From: Prillingera fragicola
Taxonomy: Eukaryota; Basidiomycota; Tremellomycetes; Trichosporonales; Trichosporonaceae
Direction: 5' to 3'
NCBI GenBank assembly: GCA_002335605.1
Contig: BEDY01000001.1
Span: forward strand, 3,286,001-3,350,000
Length of the DNA: 64,000 nt
Position 1 is the stretch's first letter. Each line of letters starts with the position of its first letter. The translations under genes and the position numbers were made by a program. This document shows, piece by piece, positions 57,431 to 64,000 of the stretch. The notes under the pieces are model-generated. The model was given only the letters and a program-made list of their open reading frames with translations, made no database searches and was not told the origin of the DNA.

Positions 57431-57976
57431 TTACTCGGACCAGGCAACAAACTCGATCTCGACATCAGTGCCGCCAGCGGGAAGCTGGGCCACACCAATG
57501 CAGGTCCGGGCAGGCTTAGGCTCGGGCATAACCTCCTTCCAGATCTGGGGATGTCAGCATCCTGAGAAGAGGAGAGATGGCCATTGATGCTCACCTCGTT
57601 GACGGCCTCAAAGTCGCGCGACAGGTTGGAGAGGTAAATGTTGGCCTTGACAACGTTGGCGAGGCTCATGCCAGAGGCTTTGAGAACGGCCTCGAGGTTC
57701 TAGCCAGATGTCAGCAACTAACACTCGCATTCGAGACTGTCGATACATACCTGGAGAACCTGACGGGTGCGGTCCTGGACAGTGCCCTCGACCATCTTGC
57801 CCTCGGCAGTCATACCGACAGAGCCCGAAGTGTAAAGGAAGGGACCGGCACGAACAGCCTGGGAGTACTGCGGTGCGCGTCAGAGATGGTACGGATGCTG
57901 GACAGCCGCTCTCCATACTCACGATTCCAGGGAGTGGAGCGGGTGCGTCCTTGGTGAGAGTGTACTGGGCAGGCAT
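57431..57976 (-). CDS. RidA (YjgF/YER057c/UK114) enamine/imine deaminase
   Basis: A 129-aa trimeric enzyme of the RidA family that hydrolyses reactive 2-aminoacrylate-type enamines made by PLP-dependent enzymes; yeast Mmf1 and Hmf1 are homologues. Four exons (introns 57545-57594, 57700-57750 and 57868-57922). The family signature is complete: YSQAVRAGPFLYTSG, SVGMTAEGKMVEGTVQDR, NLEAVLKASGMSLANVVKA and, at the C-terminus, PARTCIGVAQLPAGGTDVEI with the substrate-binding Arg. The start MPAQYTLTKDAPAPLPGI has no clear mitochondrial presequence, suggesting the cytosolic Hmf1 type rather than Mmf1. The length is standard for the family. Confidence 0.95.
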
Positions 57977-58485
57977 TGTGAAACTGTTTTGCTTTATGGT
58001 GGACAATCTGAGGACATAATGAGGAAGCTCCATGCGATTTATAGTGCGATATGGCCAAGGATGAGGGTGGGGGAAGAAAGTGCCTACAACCGGCCGGCTC
58101 GGCACGGTTGAGGGTGGGGGAGAAGGGATCGTGAAGGGAACCAGAGTGGGGGAGGACGGTGTACATGTTCGTCGTTTCTGATTCTGTTCGCGAAATTGGT
58201 TCTTACAGCACTCTTTGACATCTTGCCACACTACACGCTACGCTACATGGATGTATTCGCTACACATTCACAGCCTCCGTCCTCGCTCCAGTTTCAATGC
58301 AGTGACAAGAGTTGCCCGCCCCTGCATTGGGATAGCAAGGATTGAACGAGGAATGAAAACGAGAGACAGGAAACTGGGTCTGGTTGGAAGACGGTATGGT
58401 GATTAAACAGGGAAGGTCGAAGGGTATCCCGGGCAGCCTGGCTGATTGGGTATAGTCAACTAGGCAAGGTTGCGGAGCACTGGCC
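57977..58485. other. Intergenic, RidA upstream / Con7-like downstream
   Basis: A 509-bp stretch between two minus-strand genes. It holds the RidA promoter and the Con7-like 3' UTR. No further gene was recognised. Confidence 0.35.
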
Positions 58486-60078
58486 CTACATCAGGCCGTG
58501 CTGGTGGTTCACATAAGGGTTGAAGGTGGGGTTCTGTTGGGTTGGGGTGGGGTAGTCGCTGTGAGATGAGACTGGAAGACCGGTGTCGGACTTGCGATAC
58601 GCGGTGCCAGCATACTGGCTGCCGCTGTTGCCGCCGGCCGACCAAGGCACCGAGTAGGCAAAGCGGCCATCGGTGGGTGAGCCACCAGACGACACGGTGT
58701 TGGCAGTAGTGGGGCGAGTGTCTGAGCTCGACCATGTCGGCGCGTTGGTCATAAAGGAGCTCGAAGAGCCGCGGTGGCCAAAGGGATCCGAGTTGTCGAC
58801 ACCAACGTTTCCAACGGTAGAGTAGGAAGGGGCAGCCGAAGAGTACAGCTCGTTGTCGCCACGCGAGGCCCAACCGCTCGAGGCCGATGCGCCGCCTTGG
58901 TGGTAGTCGCCGGAGAGCGACGACTGTGAGTAGTCACTAGAATCGGCTCCGTGATGGCCGTAGTCCTTATTAGCTGACACGGCGGCCTCCTCGCGCTTTT
59001 TCTTGCGCCATTCCTTGCGCATTTCCTTGAATTCTAAAAGTGTCAGCGTGAAATGGTGTATTGGTGTAGGCGCAAACTTACGGGCAGGAAGACGCTTCTC
59101 GCCATGCTTTTGCATGGCGACGTGCGCGTTAAGGTGGTTTAGTGTGCCATAGGCCTTGTCGCACCCTTTCCAGTCGCAAGCGTAGATACGTTCAATCTCG
59201 TCGTATCGTCGGCGCGAGCGCTTCTTAGGGGCAGGACCAGCGAGAGAAACAAATTGCAGCTCGTTCTCGCCGGAAGAAGCGGCCAGGCCCAGAGCCATGT
59301 AACGGCCCGTGGATGCGTCGAACGATCCGCCGTAGCGGGAGGCAAACCCATTGATGACCTGGCCGGACTGAACGAGAGAGGCGCCGACAGGAGTGTAGCC
59401 CAGTTGAGACCCATAACCACCGATGAGAGTGCGCGCGCTCGGGAGGGGCACATTGCCGTTCATGTGAGAGGGGTAGCTTGGGAGACCATCGCTGGTCTGG
59501 GGACGAGGCACGGACGAAGCCTGGCGGGTCACTCCATTGGGCAAGTTGACGTAGGCAAAGTTGGACAGATGGACTGGGCCAGATGAATAGCCCACACCAC
59601 TCTGCGGAGCCGATGATGCCTGCGACTGCCAGGTCGTCGAGCCATTTGTCTCGGGAACAAAGTGGGGGTCGACCGTTGGCGGTTGGGAGGGGATGTTATC
59701 GGCAGGAGACGCGGCGAACGGGTTCTGGAATCCGCCCTCCTCGGCGATGGCGTCTGACCGACGCTTGTTCAACTTGGCAAGGTCTCTACCGCTAACACGG
59801 TCAACGGTGCCAGCGGCAGTTGCAGGCCGACGAGTGTCGTTGACAGACGGGGGCGCAAAGTTACGCGAGATGCGTGGCAGGCTGTCTGCGGTATCGCTCG
59901 AGCTGTTACCAGGCAGGGAAAAGGATGGAGTGCTAGAAGGGATGGAAAACTGGCTGGCAGGAGCGCCCATGCCATACTGCGGACCGTCTGATGGCATAGC
60001 AGTAGACTTGTAGTCGCGTGGGGGCTCAAAAGCAAAATCAGACGTCGGTGACGCTTTGTTGTACGACGGAGGAATCAT
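58486..60078 (-). CDS. Con7-type C2H2 zinc-finger regulator
   Basis: A transcription factor of about 514 aa, two coding exons (intron 59034-59081). A single C2H2-type finger is embedded in the conserved Con7 block: RRRYDEIERIYACDWKGCDK, AYGTLNHLNAHVAMQKHGEK, then across the intron FKEMRKEWRKKKREEAA. This exact arrangement of finger plus basic helix is that of Magnaporthe Con7 and relatives, which control conidial morphology, appressorium formation and cell-wall genes. The flanks are disordered, rich in Ser, Pro, Gly, Asn and Tyr. The ATG at 60078 is the first in the frame; the frame stays open upstream without an ATG, so an additional spliced 5' exon is possible. More than 3 kb upstream is free of recognised genes. 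Confidence 0.85.
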   Translation of the reverse strand: MIPPSYNKASPTSDFAFEPPRDYKSTAMPSDGPQYGMGAPASQFSIPSSTPSFSLPGNSSSDTADSLPRISRNFAPPSVNDTRRPATAAGTVDRVSGRDLAKLNKRRSDAIAEEGGFQNPFAASPADNIPSQPPTVDPHFVPETNGSTTWQSQASSAPQSGVGYSSGPVHLSNFAYVNLPNGVTRQASSVPRPQTSDGLPSYPSHMNGNVPLPSARTLIGGYGSQLGYTPVGASLVQSGQVINGFASRYGGSFDASTGRYMALGLAASSGENELQFVSLAGPAPKKRSRRRYDEIERIYACDWKGCDKAYGTLNHLNAHVAMQKHGEKRLPARKFAPTPIHHFTLTLLEFKEMRKEWRKKKREEAAVSANKDYGHHGADSSDYSQSSLSGDYHQGGASASSGWASRGDNELYSSAAPSYSTVGNVGVDNSDPFGHRGSSSSFMTNAPTWSSSDTRPTTANTVSSGGSPTDGRFAYSVPWSAGGNSGSQYAGTAYRKSDTGLPVSSHSDYPTPTQQNPTFNPYVNHQHGLM

Positions 60079-60710
60079 GGTTGTCGAGCCGTGAGGTGAA
60101 GAAAACGATCTCAAAGACTTTGCGTGTTCGAGGATGGTCGCTAGTGTGGCGGGCGCGCTGATATTCACAGGCGCCGAGGATGAGCTGACACACGGACACG
60201 CGAAGTGTTTGGACGTCTGTTGGTACAATTACCAGAGGGGGAGAGTCGGGGGTGCGCAAGTGGAAAACAGTTCAACACTGCAATGGCGTTAGTGATAAAG
60301 ACGCGATGGCGTTGCTGGGACCTACGACTGCGGGAGGGCAGGATAGGCACCAGGTATCGGCGCCGCGTAGACGGACAATCGAAGAGAGTGGTGGTGGTGC
60401 TGAGAACCTAGTATCAGCAAGCTGAATCGAATGCCGATGACCCAAACGTAAATGGCGGGACAGAAATGGAACGGGCAGACGGAGAGGGAAGGATGCCAGG
60501 AGTATGTACTCTGAGGGCGGGTCGGCGACTCACAAAATAACTCGGATCGCAAGGCGCTCAATGTGCCTCGTAGGACTTGTTGGCCGTTCGATCAAGACTG
60601 TCGTGCAGAACCGTATCGTACGCTAAATGGTACTGACTGTAGGCAGACGCGGGATACCCTGGGACGAGGAACGAGGGAATGAAAAAAAAGAGGCGGAGGA
60701 GGGGCTGGAG

Positions 60711-60724
60711 TGATGATGATGATG
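60711..60724. repeat. TGA/GAT trinucleotide microsatellite
   Basis: About four and a half TGA units upstream of the Con7-like gene, in a purine-rich context. Confidence 0.75.
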
Positions 60725-60852
60725 CGGTCGGGTTTGCGAACGGTGAGGCACAGAAGCCGTGGATGATTCCCAGATTATGGCAAAGCGCGGGGAGAGGGTA
60801 GGAAGGGTGCTCAGCAGCAGCCTCTGGATGCAGCTGGATGACGAAGGTGTCT

Positions 60853-60879
60853 TGTGTGTGTGTGTGTGTGTGTGTGTGT
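60853..60879. repeat. (TG)13 dinucleotide microsatellite
   Basis: An uninterrupted run of 13 TG units followed by T, about 780 bp upstream of the Con7-like start. Probably length-variable between strains. Confidence 0.95.
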
Positions 60880-63383
60880 TCTTTGGAGAAAGAGGAGGAG
60901 CGAGAAGGAGAGGCTCGTGGGATTTGTTAACTGGGATATGACATGACGAACGGCAGTGGACACGTTCGGGGGGCTAGGGCAGTTCAGACGAGGGGATACG
61001 CTGCTGCACGCGCTGCTATCGGGTATCAGCCTAGTGCCCACATGCCTTTGTGCTCTTTGGCAAAGGTGCGTGCACATGGCCGAGTTTTGATCTCGCGCTG
61101 CTCTTGCACTACTACCTACAGTTCCGTCGATTGCGGGGTACTGCGGCTGTGGTGCTTGTGCGTTGGCAAAGTAACATTGACCCATGCTGGAAAAAGCGAC
61201 ACAGCAGTGCTTTGGTTTGAGTGACCCTGGACGCCAGGGCGTCATCACGAGGCGTTATCTGGGGACCTGGATGCTTGTCCGTGTGGGGAGGCGTGCCGTT
61301 TCAGCCTAGTGGAGCCACGGCCCCTAGAATCAATACCCACTCATGCAGGGTATCGGGCCAATCAGCACTGCCTGGTGGAGCACGACCTCCACGACCTCGT
61401 GTCCAGGATTGCTATAAGCGGCTAGTCTCAACTGTAATTGCTCATGCTCGCCGCCTCCGTCGCTCGGCCGAGCGCACAAACTGCCAGCTCATGAGCTCAC
61501 CAGCAAGGAATCAGAGACAAATGCCGACGACAACTGCACGGGTACGCAGCTCGCAGCTCGCAGGCTGCACGCAATACAGGTAGCCGGCTAAAACGACCGC
61601 ACGCCGTCAGAGGAATTTTTCGCCGACGCCGACGTCCGTCCACGCATGCAAGCTCATTACCCCGCACTCCGCGGGGTGGAAGGCAGAAGAGCCAAGCACA
61701 AAGTCACCCTTGGTCACTCACCCCCCCGCCTCCGCCTTTGATCACCCGATCCGAAATCGCGTAAGTTCCTTCTATTTGTCCATCTCACATCATTCGATCC
61801 TGCGCCATCATGCGTTCCTTCGATCTGAAGACCTCGCAGCTCTTGCACAACAGTACGAGGCGCGAGCAGCCGCTGCCAGGTGCATGCCATCCTGGGACGG
61901 TATGCGTGAAACTTAGCACGCCATTACCGGCTGCAGAGCCGTATGAGTGGCGGTGGCGGTTCATATGAAGAACGCTAGTACCATTCCCTTGTTCTTGACT
62001 ATGTACATTCCTCGACGCGTCGTAAGCTCATTTGGACTCTATTGTCGCCGCAGAGTCAATAGTCAGTAGTCCTTAGTAGCTATCCAAACCCTTCCACTAT
62101 ACAACTATAGAGTTCTGTTTTCTATGATCAATGATGCATGAGGACTAACAGCAGCTCAGCATTAGCGACGACGTCCATTATACCATTACATTACTGTACC
62201 TCTGTAGCAGATGCTTTGGACAGGAACAGGGATATCTATGATTCGGGTACAGACCACGACCACCTGATTCAGGGCAGAGTTTGAAGACACTGAGGCCTTC
62301 ATTCTCCCCGCACCCTCTGCATTGGAACCCTTCAATCGTACACATACGTCATGAGCCACCCCTTTGCTTGCTGTGCAACAGCAGCCCCGAGCAGGATCGC
62401 AGAGGGGCTAGAGGGGGAATAGAAAAGGACATGAGTGGTCAGAGTGACTTGCCATGAGTTGGTTGGCGTGTTTGACCGTTGATATCACCCTGTTACTGCG
62501 TACAGTGTTGTGTCAGCCCTCTGCGATCAGAAGATCTGCGTCTCTAGTCTCTAAAAGGCCTAAAAGGAGCGATTACAACATCCTGCTTTTGCGAGGGATT
62601 TAGCGCAGATGTCGCACAGTTTCAGTTTGCCAAACGAAGCGTGCCTAGATGCAGGACGTCGCAATTCGGGGTTGCTGTGCCTGACGGTGCCGTTGAGCGT
62701 GGGGGTTTGGCTGCTCTCGTTTGTGAAGACCAAGGGAAGATCTAGCGCATTCAGCATCAAAAACTCGATCATGGTTTGCCAGGTCCAACCACAGGAATGC
62801 AGGAATGCCTGTTCGATCAAAAGATCAAAGGCCCCAAAGCAATCAATCCTTCAAACGTGCGCTTTGATTGCGAGGTCACCCATCCCGAGTAGCTCCGGAT
62901 GAAATTAGTGCCGGTAGCGAGCTACAACCAGCGCTAGCCTGGCTTGCCTGGCAGCAATGATAAAATCGATAAAACCGTCTTCCGCAGCTGCAATGACTGC
63001 ATGACGATCACGCGAGTACGGTAAAACTAGAGTTTATTCAGCTGTAAATACGCTAACGCACGAACTTGATACTTGGCCCCGGCACAGATCGCACAGAAGT
63101 ACAGAACCTGAGGAGGTGGAGTCTCGGCGCCGAGCGCGCCATGCCCATCCATGTGCAACGTCGCGCTCCCGCCACATGGACGACCTCGGCAGGGTGAACA
63201 GCCGAGAGAACCCCGCTGTAGCCTGGTCAGCCGGTACGTCACGGCGAGTCTCTACAGAAGCGACAAGCGACTTCCACATGCCAGCCAGTTCTACCGCGAT
63301 GTCCAAACTTAACCGACGTTTCTATACAGAGGTACAGAGATTGCAGATCAACAGATCCACAAGGAATCCATGACACACTCAAG

Positions 63384-63951
63384 CTAAGACGTTTGCTCCG
63401 AGGACGACCCTTGAGCTGTGTGAGACTTCCAGTACCACACAGGCCCGTTAGGTGATTGCTCTTCTCTCTGCGCATCGGTCCAGATCTGGAAATGTTTAGC
63501 TCTCGCCGGTGCCCGCTGCACCTACCCCGAAGAAGCCGCGCCTGCTTTGTCGCCCGCCGACTTGAACACCTTCAAGGTGCCACCGGTCCTCGCCACTGTA
63601 GCGAATGACAACTGTCCAGCGCACCTCGGGTGGATTGTCAGGTGTTAGACGTACCACCCCTCTGATGAAGGACCTCGGCGAGTCAATGGAGAATTGATGA
63701 TGTGAAGTGCCGTGGAACAAGACAGGTGGCAAGACATTGTTGGTAGGCAGGTGCGTCTCCAGACGGGGCAAGCGCAGGTTCTCCCTGGTCAGCACACTGT
63801 ACGCTCTATCAGCATCCTCTGGTGTAGAGTCCACCACGAGGTGCATTTCCATAAGGTCACCGATGGCCTCGGCGTACGTTGCAAGGTCCAGAGGCGCAAG
63901 GCCGCGTCGAAGTGTGCTCAGTCTGGGCTCATTAAGCTGAACCCAGTGACG
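63384..63951 (-). CDS. Unknown protein, 3' exons of a gene cut by the window edge
   Basis: The last two exons of a gene that continues beyond the right edge. A 40-nt intron at 63486-63525 joins RRGFFG to IWTDAQREEQSPNGP in frame, and the stop is at 63384. The exon start near 63951 follows an acceptor preceded by CTGACTGACAG, and upstream of it the frame hits a stop, so earlier exons are missing. The visible 175 or so residues are rich in Arg, Leu, Trp and Gly, with a leucine-patterned section (STLRRGLAPLDLATYAEAIG, ENLRLPRLETHL) and a Trp/Gly-rich C-terminus (VRWTVVIRYSGEDRWHLEGV, then QVGG). I do not recognise a domain. The leucine pattern is compatible with an F-box/LRR-like protein, but that is speculation. 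Confidence 0.7.
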
Positions 63952-64000
63952 GTAGCTGTCAGTCAGTAGTTGTGCGAGACATGAGCACCAACTCTAGAAA

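Larger units (their letters stand above)
60079..63383. promoter_or_regulatory. 3.3-kb region upstream of the Con7-like gene
   Basis: This is the longest gap in the window, between the Con7-like start and the stop of the right-edge gene, both on the minus strand. It contains a (TG)n microsatellite, a short GAT repeat and many C/T and A/G tracts in the first kilobase. Small frames such as 61710-61916 and 62560-62820 have no recognisable domain. No tRNA, rRNA or transposon end was recognised. Confidence 0.45.

Noticed and set aside
62560..62820. An 86-codon minus-strand frame in the large right-hand gap
   Set aside because: It has no recognisable motif and overlaps an equally open plus-strand frame; most likely chance.

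Overview
The window is a gene-dense stretch of nuclear chromosome from a basidiomycete yeast, most likely of the tremellomycete/Trichosporon-Cryptococcus type. The evidence is GC-rich DNA, almost every gene split by introns of about 33-60 nt with GTNNGT donors, CTGAC/CTAAC branch sites and YAG acceptors, and conserved proteins that can be read continuously only after splicing. I place the organism from intron style and gene content, not from any database comparison. I see no prokaryotic, plasmid, viral or organellar features, no rRNA, no convincing tRNA, no CRISPR array and no intact transposon.

Layout, left to right. 1-7.2 kb: a chromodomain protein, a Zn(II)2Cys6 transcription factor, an Mpr1-like GNAT acetyltransferase, the AMPK gamma subunit SNF4 and the cap-binding subunit CBC2. 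7.4-13.8 kb: the E4 ubiquitin ligase UFD2 and a secreted GPI-type protein. 14.2-23.7 kb: eIF4G, pyridoxal kinase, porphobilinogen synthase (HEM2) and the PP1 inhibitor YPI1. 23.7-33.5 kb: a DHX29/YLR419W-type RNA helicase, a PWWP-like protein and MCM7. 33.8-43.9 kb: eRF3 (SUP35), the tRNA-binding cofactor ARC1, UDP-GlcNAc pyrophosphorylase (UAP1) and a Yvc1-type TRP channel. 44.3-53.1 kb: a WOPR (Gti1/Pac2/Wor1) regulator with a 2-kb upstream region that holds a transporter relic, glycyl-tRNA synthetase (GRS1), a CTK2-like cyclin and the AP-3 sigma subunit. 53.4-64 kb: importin KAP123, a RidA enamine deaminase, a Con7-type C2H2 regulator with more than 3 kb of upstream DNA, and the 3' part of a lineage-type gene of unknown function that runs off the right edge.

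Most genes are housekeeping, and there is no obvious pathway cluster. Four encode translation factors (eIF4G, eRF3, ARC1, GRS1), and SUP35 and ARC1 share a short divergent promoter. Pyridoxal kinase and HEM2 lie tail to tail 64 bp apart. The most interesting observations are start-codon choices that could give mitochondrial forms of GRS1 and ARC1, a repeat-expanded prion-like eRF3 N-terminus with a PAM2-like motif, a well supported GC-AG intron in CBC2, and the very long upstream regions of the two morphogenesis-type regulators. I found no convincing undescribed multi-gene system.
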